DNA from: Bifidobacterium breve
Lineage (GTDB): Bacteria; Actinomycetota; Actinomycetes; Nanopelagicales; Nanopelagicaceae
Assembly: GCA_945890205.1 (NCBI GenBank)
Contig: CAMDCL010000004.1
Coordinates: 1 to 59,818, forward strand
DNA length: 59,818 nucleotides
Direction: 5' to 3'
In this document: piece after piece, positions 36,194 to 44,884 of the stretch
Position numbering within the stretch: position 1 is the stretch's first letter
Layout: each line of letters opens with the position of its first letter
Translations under genes and position numbers: made by a program
The notes under the pieces: generated by a model
Told to the model about the DNA's origin: nothing
What the model saw: only the letters and a program-made list of their open reading frames with translations
Database searches by the model: none

Positions 36194-37063
36194 ATGAACC
36201 GCTCCTATGAAGGATTCCGTATCCTGCTCGTGCACGCACATCCTGATGATGAAACCATCAATAATGGGGCAACAATGGCTTTATATGCAGATCGTGGGGC
36301 TCATGTGACGCTCGTGACTTGTACTCGTGGAGAAGAAGGAGAGATCTTGGTTCCAGCTCTTTCTCATCTATCCAGTAGCGAACATGATCAACTCGGGGCT
36401 CATCGCGAGATTGAACTTGCAGATGCAATGAAGGCGCTTGGAGTTTCAGATCATCGATTCTTGGGAGCTCCCACAGTTAAGTTTCGGGATAGTGGAATGA
36501 TGGGCACGGAACAAAACAATCGCCCCGATGTTTTTTGGCAAACTGATATTGATGTTGCTGCGCACATCTTGGTGGAAGTTATCGAAGAGGTTAAACCTCA
36601 CATTTTAATTACCTATGACGAAATTGGTGGTTATGGCCATCCTGATCATATTCAGGCCCATCGCGTCGCAATGCGAGCAGCAGAGTTATCAAACTGGCAG
36701 ATTCAAAAGATCTATTGGAACACAATCCCGAAATCTGTTTTAGTTGATGGAATTGCAAAGATGAAGGAGATCGGCTCAGATTTCTTTGGTGCAGAAAGTG
36801 TTGAAGATCTGCCATTTGCCAAAGATGATGAGTTTGTCACCACCCTGATTGATGGTGGTGCATATGTTGATGCAAAGATGCAGGCCATGAAGGCTCATGA
36901 GACTCAAATTTCACTTGATGGTCCCTTCTTCGCACTTTCTAACAACTTAGGTTTACAGATTTGGGGCGATGAGTACTACACATTGGTTAAGGGAACAAAG
37001 TGTGAACCCTTTGATTCTCATGGACGCGAAACCGATCTGACCTCTGGAATATCTCTGCAATGA
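36194..37063 (+). CDS. mshB: GlcNAc-Ins deacetylase of mycothiol synthesis
   Basis: 289 aa zinc-dependent LmbE-fold deacetylase. AHPDDE at 15-20 (His16, Asp19) and GHPDH at 148-152 (His152) give the metal site. The end, with ALSNNLG, then WGDEYY and GRETDL, is characteristic of MshB rather than Mca. It makes GlcN-inositol for mycothiol, the main actinobacterial thiol. No mshA, mshC or mshD lies in this window. It overlaps the small membrane protein downstream in an ATGA. Confidence 0.85.
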   Translation: MNRSYEGFRILLVHAHPDDETINNGATMALYADRGAHVTLVTCTRGEEGEILVPALSHLSSSEHDQLGAHREIELADAMKALGVSDHRFLGAPTVKFRDSGMMGTEQNNRPDVFWQTDIDVAAHILVEVIEEVKPHILITYDEIGGYGHPDHIQAHRVAMRAAELSNWQIQKIYWNTIPKSVLVDGIAKMKEIGSDFFGAESVEDLPFAKDDEFVTTLIDGGAYVDAKMQAMKAHETQISLDGPFFALSNNLGLQIWGDEYYTLVKGTKCEPFDSHGRETDLTSGISLQ

Positions 37064-37371
37064 GGGGCTTCTACTCACTTTTATTTGGTGCAGCGCTAGG
37101 TGCAAGCTCAATCTTTGTGTATAGCTTTTACCCACCTGTTGGATTGATTCTCTCCCTTCTTGCAACAGGAGTTGGTATTTGGGCAACTGGAAGATTGTGG
37201 GGCAAGCGTGCCTACAAATTCATCGCATCAATCGCATGGGCATTAGTTGTTCTGCGAGCAAGTTTTCCAGGGGTTAATGAGGAGTATTTGGTGCAAGGAG
37301 ACATGTTAGGAGTTTCACTTATTAACTTTGGCTTTATCGCCCTGATCATTGGGATAGTTACCCCGCTTTAA
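37060..37371 (+). CDS. small membrane protein of unknown function
   Basis: 103 aa with about four hydrophobic segments (roughly residues 5-22, 24-42, 53-70 and 84-101) and almost no soluble part. I do not recognise a family with certainty; the place after mshB suggests the small membrane protein at the same place in mycobacteria and streptomycetes. It is translationally coupled to mshB (ATGA). Its TAA shares TTAA with the convergent cysS stop. Confidence 0.7.
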   Translation: MRGFYSLLFGAALGASSIFVYSFYPPVGLILSLLATGVGIWATGRLWGKRAYKFIASIAWALVVLRASFPGVNEEYLVQGDMLGVSLINFGFIALIIGIVTPL

Positions 37372-38714
37372 CTCCAGACCTGACCTTCGGGAGTGTCTTT
37401 AATCTCTAAACCTAGATTTTCTAATTCAAGGCGAAGTTGATCACTATCTGCCCAACGCTTTTCATTACGTGCGGTAGCTCGTTTATTTAATAGCACCTTC
37501 ATCTGGTCGGTTAAGACTCTTGCTTCAATCGGACGGTCAAGGTCAAGCCCCAACACTTGATCTGCATATCGAAAAACAGATGCTTTGTTTACAGTGTCAT
37601 CTTTTTCAATCTCTCGTAAACGCAAAATTACTCGTGAAGTGTCTAAATCGGTATTAAAGGCCTCTTTAATTTCAGTATCTACAGTGATTGAAGAATCGGT
37701 GCTCCACTGAGCCATTTTTAATCGCCAACGCTTGAGAGTTTCATGTGCTGCTTCAATGGAGTTCCAGGTCAGATTCATTTGAGATCGGTACTTGTTTTCA
37801 AGAAAACAAAGGCGAATCGCCAAGGGATCTATTCCACTTTTGATCACATCGTTAAGCAAAACTACATTGCCAGAGCTCTTAGACATCTTCCTACCCTCAA
37901 AAAGAAGGTGCTCACCATGAACCCATAGATCCACAGCCTCCTCATTGATGAGAGCATTGGATTGGGCCCGTTCATTTTCGTGATGAGGGAAGCGAAGATC
38001 AATTCCGCCTACATGAATATCAACATGGCCATTGAGAAGTTCTAGCGACATTGCAGAGCATTCGATGTGCCATCCTGGAAACCCCATGCCCCACGGTGAA
38101 TCCCACACCATCTCGGTGCGATCACCCGCAGCTTTCCAAAGCGCCCAATCTGCATGAAACCTTTTCGCACCTTCTTCGGAGTACTCGTATCGATGACCTG
38201 GTTTTAAAGAGTCAAGTTTGTTTCCACTAATGGCACCGTAACTTGCAAATTTTTGGGCGCTGAAATACACAGTTCCATCAGAGCCAAGGTATGCAAAATC
38301 TGCATCCACCAATTTTTTAATCAGGCTGAGCATCATTTCGATACATTCACTCGCTCGAGGATATGCCGCAGCTGGTTCAATGTTTAAAGCCGCTAGATCA
38401 AGATGAAAGCCAGCCTCATACTTTCGAGCAATTTCAAAGGGATCTACCTTTTCTAACTTGGCCTGGCTCAACATCTTGTCATCATTAATCAAATCCTCCG
38501 ACATATGCCCCACATCGGTTATGTTTTGGATTAAGTAAGGTTGAGAGCCATTGAGGCGAACAACTCGAGCGATTAAATCCGATAGCAAAAAGGTTCGAAG
38601 GTTGCCAACATGGGCATCGCGATAGACAGTTGGCCCACAGCAGTACATCCTTACCTGCTCTTGAGTAAGATCAATTTCCTTGAGTTGACGGGATTGAGTG
38701 TCGTATAACTTCAT
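37368..38714 (-). CDS. cysS: cysteinyl-tRNA synthetase
   Basis: 448 aa class I aminoacyl-tRNA synthetase that charges tRNA-Cys. HVGN at 35-38 and KMSKS at 276-280 bind ATP; zinc ligands are Cys26, Cys219, His244 and Glu248. MshC, a CysS paralogue, was considered, but the GPTVY block, the long C-terminal helical region and the length favour CysS. It is coupled to the SH3-like gene upstream by an ATGA and is convergent with the mshB pair. Confidence 0.9.
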   Translation of the reverse strand: MKLYDTQSRQLKEIDLTQEQVRMYCCGPTVYRDAHVGNLRTFLLSDLIARVVRLNGSQPYLIQNITDVGHMSEDLINDDKMLSQAKLEKVDPFEIARKYEAGFHLDLAALNIEPAAAYPRASECIEMMLSLIKKLVDADFAYLGSDGTVYFSAQKFASYGAISGNKLDSLKPGHRYEYSEEGAKRFHADWALWKAAGDRTEMVWDSPWGMGFPGWHIECSAMSLELLNGHVDIHVGGIDLRFPHHENERAQSNALINEEAVDLWVHGEHLLFEGRKMSKSSGNVVLLNDVIKSGIDPLAIRLCFLENKYRSQMNLTWNSIEAAHETLKRWRLKMAQWSTDSSITVDTEIKEAFNTDLDTSRVILRLREIEKDDTVNKASVFRYADQVLGLDLDRPIEARVLTDQMKVLLNKRATARNEKRWADSDQLRLELENLGLEIKDTPEGQVWS

Positions 38715-38911
38715 ACCTTTTCAATCACCCGCTTCCAGACAAAAATCTCACTATGAGAGAATTCAATTATCTCGCCACGCTTATTGCGCAATGAGTATGG
38801 GGTAAGTAGATGTCCCAGGATGTCACGAAAACCACCTTCAGGATCATGAAGCCTGATGGAGACTCGTAAGCCGATGAGTTCGGTAAATTGCGATTCGAGC
38901 TCTGTGGGCAT
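38711..38911 (-). CDS. stand-alone SH3-like domain protein
   Basis: 66 aa. The pattern IGLRVSIRLHDP, then FRDILGHLLTP and KRGEIIEFSHSEIFVWKRV resembles the small beta-barrel found at the N-terminus of some actinobacterial GNAT acetyltransferases (remembered from the Rv0428c type). No acetyltransferase domain follows; the gene ends in an ATGA with cysS. It starts six bases after TATCGT. It could be a trimmed remnant or a small RNA- or protein-binding module used with CysS. The family assignment is tentative. Confidence 0.62.
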   Translation of the reverse strand: MPTELESQFTELIGLRVSIRLHDPEGGFRDILGHLLTPYSLRNKRGEIIEFSHSEIFVWKRVIEKV

Positions 38912-38917
38912 GAGACA

Positions 38918-38923
38918 ACGATA
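38918..38923 (-). promoter_or_regulatory. putative -10 hexamer (leaderless) for the SH3-like gene and cysS
   Basis: TATCGT on the minus strand ends six bases before ATG 38911. Confidence 0.5.
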
Positions 38924-39024
38924 AACCCACCATTAACTATCGACTAGCGGTAAATATCGCGCAGTAGCCAGAGTTACTATTAGAATCCGCCTAGAAACCT
39001 TGCCCAACACTTTGGAGGCCGTTC

Positions 39025-39345
39025 ATGACCTATGTGATCGCAGACCCATGCGTCGATGTTAAAGATAAGTCCTGCATCGAAGAATGTCCGGTGGATTGCA
39101 TTTACGAAGGTGATCGAATGCTGTACATCCAGCCAGATGAGTGTGTGGATTGCGGTGCATGTGAGCCGGTCTGCCCAGTAGAGGCTATTTATTACGAGGA
39201 TGATGTTCCTGGCCAGTGGAAAGAGTTTGGCAAGGTCAATACAGAGTTCTTCATTGAAATAGGTTCTCCAGGTGGAGCGAGCAAGGTTGGCCCAACTGGA
39301 ACAGATCACGCTTCAATCACAGCGCGACCACCAAAGAGCGAGTAA
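39025..39345 (+). CDS. fdxA: 7Fe ferredoxin
   Basis: 106 aa. Cysteines at 9, 17, 21, 25 and 40, 43, 46, 50 give a [3Fe-4S] plus [4Fe-4S] ferredoxin of the FdxA/FdxC type. It is a cytosolic electron carrier and could serve the P450 at 2811 (inference). GGAGG about six bases before the ATG is a strong ribosome site. TACTAT/TAGAAT around 38972-38982 are plausible -10 hexamers for a transcript with a leader. dapC follows after three bases. Confidence 0.94.
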   Translation: MTYVIADPCVDVKDKSCIEECPVDCIYEGDRMLYIQPDECVDCGACEPVCPVEAIYYEDDVPGQWKEFGKVNTEFFIEIGSPGGASKVGPTGTDHASITARPPKSE

Positions 39346-39348
39346 CCA

Positions 39349-40413
39349 TTGCGTGCCCAGCTCCCAGATTTTCCATGGGATGCGCTAGCGCCATACGGCC
39401 AAAAGGCTCGATCCCACCCACAAGGGATTATCGATCTGTCTCAAGGAACACCTGTAGATCCAACCCCTGAATTTATTCAGCAAGCTTTTCGTGATGCATC
39501 AAACTCTCCAAGCTATCCAGTCACAGCTGGAACACCTGAACTTCGTGCAGTGATTAAAAAATGGGCGATCGAACGGTTAGGAGCATCAGGAGATTTTGAT
39601 GTTCTACCTGTCATTGGATCAAAGGAGTTAGTTGCCTGGCTTCCGACATTTCTTGAATCAACCACAGTATTGATTCCTGAAATTGCATATCCGACATATC
39701 ACGTTGGTGCGGTCCTGGCCGGTGCAGACTCTGTCCCAGTTGAAATCGATGCAAACACATGGCCAATGGCGGATTTAGCCTGGTTGAACTCTCCATCAAA
39801 TCCAACTGGTCGAGTTCATAGCGTGGATGAGATTAAAGCCTGTATCAATTGGTCAAGGAAAAACACCTCAGTTTTAATCTCCGATGAGTGTTATCTTGAA
39901 TTTGATCACACCGCACACTCTGTCTCGGTTTTATCTCAAACAGGTGGAGATAATACAAATATCCTTGCCGTTCACTCGCTATCAAAGCGTTCATCTATGG
40001 CGGGGTATCGCGCAGCATTTATGGTTGGAGACAGTGCGCTGATTTCACGAATCCGTGAAATCAGAAAGCATGGAGGAATGATGGTGCCGCTTCCGGTCCA
40101 AAAGGCGATGACCGTTGCTCTTGCAGATGATCTTCATGTCGCAGAACAACGCGCTCGCTATAACGCACGTAAAGATGTCATGCGCCCAGCATTAGTTGAT
40201 GCAGGTTTTACAGTTGAGTTCAGTGATTCAGGTCTATATCTATGGTGCACGAGAAATGAAGATGCTTGGACAAGTGTTGCTTGGCTTGCAGAGCGTGGAA
40301 TATTGGCAACACCCGGAAGTTTTTACGGCCAAAAGGGCAAGAACCATATTCGTATCGCAATGACAGCCTCTGACGCCCACATTGCAGCTGCGGTTGCACG
40401 TTTGAAGGCTTAA
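39349..40413 (+). CDS. dapC: succinyldiaminopimelate transaminase
   Basis: 354 aa class I/II PLP aminotransferase. The substrate-side segment SPSNPTGR, the SDECYLEF loop and the PLP lysine in SLSKRSSMAGYR are clear. It acts after DapD in the succinylase route to meso-diaminopimelate. The ferredoxin-dapC pairing is the actinobacterial signature for this assignment. The start must be TTG at 39349, three bases after the fdxA stop; the next ATG in frame would delete a large part of the protein. Confidence 0.88.
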   Translation: MRAQLPDFPWDALAPYGQKARSHPQGIIDLSQGTPVDPTPEFIQQAFRDASNSPSYPVTAGTPELRAVIKKWAIERLGASGDFDVLPVIGSKELVAWLPTFLESTTVLIPEIAYPTYHVGAVLAGADSVPVEIDANTWPMADLAWLNSPSNPTGRVHSVDEIKACINWSRKNTSVLISDECYLEFDHTAHSVSVLSQTGGDNTNILAVHSLSKRSSMAGYRAAFMVGDSALISRIREIRKHGGMMVPLPVQKAMTVALADDLHVAEQRARYNARKDVMRPALVDAGFTVEFSDSGLYLWCTRNEDAWTSVAWLAERGILATPGSFYGQKGKNHIRIAMTASDAHIAAAVARLKA

Positions 40414-40415
40414 AA

Positions 40416-41378
40416 GTGGCTGCAGCTATTTTACTTGTAGGGGGCTTTGGTACCCGCTTAATGCCTCTGACCCGAAATACCCCAAAGCCCATGCTGACAG
40501 TTGCAGGAATACCTGTGACTGAACATCAATTATTGATGGCAAAAAAAGCGGGAATTACGCAGATAGTTTTAGCTACATCATATCTTTCAGATGTTTTTAC
40601 TCCTTACTTTGGCGATGGTTCGCAGAGGGGGATGAGTATTAAATATGCTGTTGAAAAAGAGCCGCTTGGAACAGGTGGTGCGATTAGAAATGCAGCCCAG
40701 TTGCTTGATACCAAAGAGTCGGTAGTAATTCTCAATGGCGATGTGCTGAGTTCACATGACCTAACGGAACAAATCCGCCAACATGAGGCACATGATGCTG
40801 ATGTCACCTTGCATTTAACTCAAGTAGCTGATGCGCGAGCCTTTGGTTGTGTGCCAACAGATACCGAAGGAAGGGTTACAGCCTTTTTAGAGAAGATGGA
40901 TAACCCTGTAACCAATCAAATCAATGCAGGGTGTTATGTCTTTAACCCACGTGTTATCTCATCAATTCCATTGGACACTGTTGTTTCAGTTGAACGCGAA
41001 ACCTTTCCGAACTTGGTAAGTAGCGGTGCAAAGATTTATGGATACCTAGAAAACTCATACTGGTTAGATATCGGAACACCAAAAGCATTACTGAAGGCAT
41101 CGACAGATATCGTGCTGCGCAGCGGTCCTGGATTGATCATGCCTGGTGCAACTATCGATCCAACGGCCCAGATCACCGGGGGCAGTTGCATTGGAGCGGG
41201 CACAACCGTAGGTGTGGGGGCTCATATCGATGGCTCCATCATTGAAGCGGGAGCGGTAATCGGCGGCCAAGCAGAAATCATCAACTCATTTGTTGCATCA
41301 GGGGCTGTTATCGACAATAAGGCGAAAATAGCCTCATCCTTTGTGACAAAGGGCGAAATTTTTCCAATTCCTCAATAG
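40416..41378 (+). CDS. sugar-1-phosphate nucleotidyltransferase (GDP-mannose pyrophosphorylase-like)
   Basis: 320 aa. The N-terminal nucleotidyltransferase domain has GGFGTRLMPLT and NTPKPML (residues 9-27); a C-terminal left-handed beta-helix starts near residue 245 (ATIDPTAQITGG). By position before whiB2 it matches the mycobacterial GDP-mannose pyrophosphorylase gene, but glucose-1-phosphate transfer cannot be excluded. Start is GTG two bases after the dapC stop. It would supply an activated sugar to the giant glycosyltransferase nearby and pairs with manB at 46606. Confidence 0.87.
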   Translation: MAAAILLVGGFGTRLMPLTRNTPKPMLTVAGIPVTEHQLLMAKKAGITQIVLATSYLSDVFTPYFGDGSQRGMSIKYAVEKEPLGTGGAIRNAAQLLDTKESVVILNGDVLSSHDLTEQIRQHEAHDADVTLHLTQVADARAFGCVPTDTEGRVTAFLEKMDNPVTNQINAGCYVFNPRVISSIPLDTVVSVERETFPNLVSSGAKIYGYLENSYWLDIGTPKALLKASTDIVLRSGPGLIMPGATIDPTAQITGGSCIGAGTTVGVGAHIDGSIIEAGAVIGGQAEIINSFVASGAVIDNKAKIASSFVTKGEIFPIPQ

Positions 41379-41391
41379 TTCAGGCATAAAT

Positions 41392-41404
41392 CCCATTTCA
41401 TGGG
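41392..41404. repeat. inverted repeat upstream of the whiB2 promoter
   Basis: CCCAT-TTC-ATGGG, five-base arms, ends two bases before the TTGACA of the whiB2 promoter. It may be an operator, or part of the end of the upstream transcript. Confidence 0.3.
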
Positions 41405-41405
41405 C

Positions 41406-41434
41406 TTGACATGAGCGAGTTACAAGCGTGTAAT
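41406..41434 (+). promoter_or_regulatory. housekeeping sigma promoter for whiB2
   Basis: TTGACA at 41406-41411, a 17-base spacer, then TGTAAT at 41429-41434. This is the only near-consensus -35/-10 pair I found in the window. It predicts a leader of about 60 bases before the whiB2 ATG at 41500, with GGAG about ten bases before the start. Confidence 0.65.
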
Positions 41435-41499
41435 TCACTCTTAAGAAAGTCTTTTCCAAGAGGGATGAGACAAGAGCTAGCTAATGGAGCATCGACGTT

Positions 41500-41799
41500 A
41501 TGCCGATTCAACCCGCAGCCCAGAACTCCCCAATCCCCACTTCAGGTCCAACAATCACACTCGCATCTGGCGAAAATATGGAGCTTTCATGGCAGGAGCG
41601 CGCCCTGTGTGCGCAAACCGATCCAGAGGCTTTCTTTCCAGAAAAGGGTGGCTCAACTCGTGAAGCAAAGCGCGTATGTCTTTCATGCGATGTTCGCGCA
41701 GAATGTCTTGAGTACGCATTAGCTCATGATGAGCGCTTCGGAATTTGGGGCGGTCTTTCAGAGCGAGAGCGTCGTCGCCTCAAGCGTCGTACTGCCTAA
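41500..41799 (+). CDS. whiB2: WhiB2/WhmD-type iron-sulfur regulator
   Basis: 99 aa. Cluster cysteines are Cys37, Cys60, Cys63 and Cys69; the turn is GIWGG at 81-85, followed by a basic DNA-contacting tail. The segment ERALCAQTDPEAFFPEKGG is nearly the same as I remember in Streptomyces WhiB, the sporulation-division regulator. ATG 41500 has GGAG about ten bases upstream; ATG 41578 (MELSWQER) is an alternative and is close to the conserved core. In non-sporulating relatives it is tied to septation. Confidence 0.92.
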   Translation: MPIQPAAQNSPIPTSGPTITLASGENMELSWQERALCAQTDPEAFFPEKGGSTREAKRVCLSCDVRAECLEYALAHDERFGIWGGLSERERRRLKRRTA

Positions 41800-41836
41800 G
41801 GTTCACATTTCTCTAACGAGAAAGTGAGTTATACCT

Positions 41837-44800
41837 ATGGCTTCCCAAGCCGCAGTCGATAAGCATCGAGTAACCGCTGTTCTCGTTTCACACAATGGAG
41901 CGGTGTGGTTGCCCGAAGTTGTTGCAGCGCTGACCTCACAAACTCGACCGATTGATTTTATAACCGCTGTCGATACAGGATCGCAGGATTCATCAACCAA
42001 ACTTTTAAAATCTGCACGCATCCCATTTATCAATGTAGATGTCGAAACTGGATTTGGCCAGGCTGTATCTCTAGCTGTTGAGAAATTACCATCACCAATC
42101 GATCATGAATGGATCTGGTTGATTCATGATGATTGCGCACCTGCTCCCTCAGCGCTGGCCGAGTTATTGGATGCAATTGATGATCGACCACAAGTTGTGA
42201 TGGTTGGTCCAAAGTTATTGGGTTGGCATGATCGAACACACTTACTCGAAGCTGGTGTCAGTATTGCGGGCAATGGTGCGCGCTGGACCGGACTTGAGCC
42301 CTTGGAGTACGACCAGGGCCAACATGATGGAAACCATGATGTTTTAGCTGTCAGCACAGCAGGAGCGTTGATTCGTCGCGATGTCTTTGAGGAGCTCGGA
42401 GGATTAGATCCCAACCTAACTCTGTTTAGAGATGATGTTGACTTTGGATGGCGAGCCCGCGCTGCAGGCCATTCAGTAATGGTTGCAACTGGTGCAGTTG
42501 CTTTTCATGCCCAAGCTGCAGCTAATGAACGCAGATCGGTTGAGGTCGCCGGTGCATTTCTACATAGACCCTTGTTGTTAGATCGACGTAACGCTGCTTA
42601 TGTTCTGTTAGCAAACTCTTCATGGTGGATATTGCCATGGCTGGTAATTCAAATTCTGGGATCTGCAATTGCGCGTGCTATTGGTTATTTAATCGCAAAA
42701 CTTCCTGGATACGCCGCCGATGAAATCTTGGCTGTTGGAGTTTTGATCACCAGACCCGGATCAATTATCGCTGCACGCAAAGTTCGAAGAAAGCAGCGCT
42801 TTGTATCAGCCCGAGTAATCGCCTCCTACATCCCACCGCGCTGGTCGCAGTTGCGTCTTGCATCAGAGGGTGCAATCGATGCAATCCGCGGCAAACTCTT
42901 TGCCGGTGACTCACAAAATTCCTCACCTTCAATTCTTGATTCTGATGAGGATGAGGATCTCTTAACTCCTGCAAACACAAGCCAATGGTTAGGGGTATTT
43001 AAAAGACCTGAAGTAATTGGCTTCACCCTTATTGCACTTATTTCAATCTTAAACTCCCGCAATAGATTTGGAGCACTCGTTGGTGGTGCCCTTCCAATAT
43101 CGCCCTCGGGAGCTACCGACTTGTGGCGCACCTACTTTGAGTCATGGCATCAAGTTGGAATGGGTTCAACATCTGCAACCCCTACCTGGGTTGCAATAAC
43201 TGCAACAGCATCACTATTTTTCTTGGGAAAGGTGCAACTCTTAATTACCACCTTTTTCCTGGTCGCCCCAATTTTGATGATGTATACCTCCTCAAAGCTG
43301 CTAAAGCACCTGACCGGAAACTCGTGGATCTCAATCCCAGCAGCCTTTCTCTATGCGCTTTCTCCCGTTGCGATCGCAGCTATTTCTACAGGACATATCG
43401 CAACGGTTTTGTTCATGATTCTTGCGCCATACGCAGCGCTACTGCTACGCGATATTGAAGAGATAGAGCTGTACTCCTGGCGCAAAATTGCTGGCATCTC
43501 ACTTTTGCTTGCTCTTTTGTATGGGTTTTCGTTGATGATCTTTGTGATTGCGCTGGTTGCAGCTTTGATATCAACTTTGAGTGATTATGAAAAACATGCG
43601 ATTGACGCTAACTCTGGTCATTACTCTCTGCGACTTCAAAAGAAGGCGGCTTTAGTCTTTCTCCCATTCCTGATGAATGTCCCATACTCACTTGAAGCGA
43701 TCGTGAACCCTAGCCGACTTCTGGTTGAGCCTGGATTGTTGATATCTGGTGGTGGTCCATTTATGGCGCTGCTGGGCAATCCTGGCGGAGCAAATGCATT
43801 ACCAGTATGGCTAATTAGTCCAATTCTCTTGGTCTTAATCATCTCTCTGTTTTCAACTACACATGCCCGTCGAATCGCCGAATATGGAGTTGGCGCACTT
43901 GTCTTAGCTGTAATTCTTGCAGCTCTTTCAATTTCTACCCATGGCAATGAGGCCTCATCAAAGGTTTGGCCAGGGCCAGTACTTGTACTTGTCACACTAG
44001 CTTCAGTTGCATCAGGAACGGTATTGCTCGACCGTTTGAGAGAAACTCTTGTGTTAAGTCATGTTCATTATCGCCACATACTTTCAGCCTTGCTTTTGTT
44101 TGCCACCTTTACATATTCAGTTCTTGCCATTGGTTGGACCGCCACAAAAGGCGCAGACTCACTTGTCCAAGCAAATCGTGAGACTGTAATGCCAGCGTTC
44201 TTGAGCGTAGAGACAAATACAAAGATTCTGGTGTTACGTGAAATTGGCAGTAAGGATGATAAAAAGATTCAGTATTACTTATCTCGTGGCAAAGATATTT
44301 CCTTAGGCGAACCAGATGTTGCTCCTGCGCAAACTCCTGCAATTGCAGAAGCTGCTCGTGGGCTTATTGATGGTTCGGGTGTTTCAAGTAGCGCGACCTT
44401 AAGTAATTTTGGCGTTAAGTATCTCTTTGTTAAGGCACCATTTAAAAGAGAAATCATTCGCTCGATAGATGGGCTTGGTGGCTTTTCTCGTACATCGGCC
44501 ACATCCTTAGGTGTGGTGTGGAAAGTAACTACATCAGCTTCACGCTTAATGTTTGTAGGAGCAGATGGAGTTCGAAAAGAGTTACAAGCAGGTGAGGTAG
44601 GAGCGCGCACCTATGTTCCATCCGCCGGAACTCTTATCTTGACCGAGACCTATAACCGTTCTTGGCAGATTCTTGAAAATGGATATCGTTTAGATCGCAG
44701 CAAGAATGAACAGGGTTTGCCAACATTTACAGTCACCGAACCCGGTGAGATCTCATTGATCCATGATGGAACCATTCGCCGCGGCTGGCTTTCTCTGCAG

Positions 44801-44884
44801 CTAATTCTCTTTGTTGTTGTGTTGGTCATGGCCCTTCCCGCAGGCCGACGCAAGAGTGATATTTCAGAGAAGGAGTTGGCATGA
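41837..44884 (+). CDS. giant glycosyltransferase fused to polytopic membrane protein
   Basis: 1015 aa. Residues about 10-250 are a GT-A family 2 glycosyltransferase: TAVLVSHNGAVWLPEVV, VDTGSQDSS, WIWLIHDDCAP as the DxD-like site, and FRDDVDFGWRARAAGH as the acceptor segment. Then come a helix pair near 265-300, a charged linker with an acidic run (SDEDEDLL), and about ten more membrane helices up to residue 760. An extracytoplasmic C-terminal domain of about 230 residues follows, closed by a last helix. It probably makes or exports a cell-wall glycan. Coupled to the DUF5719 gene by ATGA. Confidence 0.85.
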   Translation: MASQAAVDKHRVTAVLVSHNGAVWLPEVVAALTSQTRPIDFITAVDTGSQDSSTKLLKSARIPFINVDVETGFGQAVSLAVEKLPSPIDHEWIWLIHDDCAPAPSALAELLDAIDDRPQVVMVGPKLLGWHDRTHLLEAGVSIAGNGARWTGLEPLEYDQGQHDGNHDVLAVSTAGALIRRDVFEELGGLDPNLTLFRDDVDFGWRARAAGHSVMVATGAVAFHAQAAANERRSVEVAGAFLHRPLLLDRRNAAYVLLANSSWWILPWLVIQILGSAIARAIGYLIAKLPGYAADEILAVGVLITRPGSIIAARKVRRKQRFVSARVIASYIPPRWSQLRLASEGAIDAIRGKLFAGDSQNSSPSILDSDEDEDLLTPANTSQWLGVFKRPEVIGFTLIALISILNSRNRFGALVGGALPISPSGATDLWRTYFESWHQVGMGSTSATPTWVAITATASLFFLGKVQLLITTFFLVAPILMMYTSSKLLKHLTGNSWISIPAAFLYALSPVAIAAISTGHIATVLFMILAPYAALLLRDIEEIELYSWRKIAGISLLLALLYGFSLMIFVIALVAALISTLSDYEKHAIDANSGHYSLRLQKKAALVFLPFLMNVPYSLEAIVNPSRLLVEPGLLISGGGPFMALLGNPGGANALPVWLISPILLVLIISLFSTTHARRIAEYGVGALVLAVILAALSISTHGNEASSKVWPGPVLVLVTLASVASGTVLLDRLRETLVLSHVHYRHILSALLLFATFTYSVLAIGWTATKGADSLVQANRETVMPAFLSVETNTKILVLREIGSKDDKKIQYYLSRGKDISLGEPDVAPAQTPAIAEAARGLIDGSGVSSSATLSNFGVKYLFVKAPFKREIIRSIDGLGGFSRTSATSLGVVWKVTTSASRLMFVGADGVRKELQAGEVGARTYVPSAGTLILTETYNRSWQILENGYRLDRSKNEQGLPTFTVTEPGEISLIHDGTIRRGWLSLQLILFVVVLVMALPAGRRKSDISEKELA

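Noticed and set aside
37368-38714. Assignment of cysS as mshC because mshB is next to it
   Set aside because: The GPTVY block, KMSKS and the C-terminal helical region are those of cysteinyl-tRNA synthetase; the pairing with mshB is convergent, not an operon.
41411-41722. 103-aa plus-strand frame overlapping whiB2
   Set aside because: It runs through the whiB2 promoter leader and is out of frame with the WhiB cysteines.
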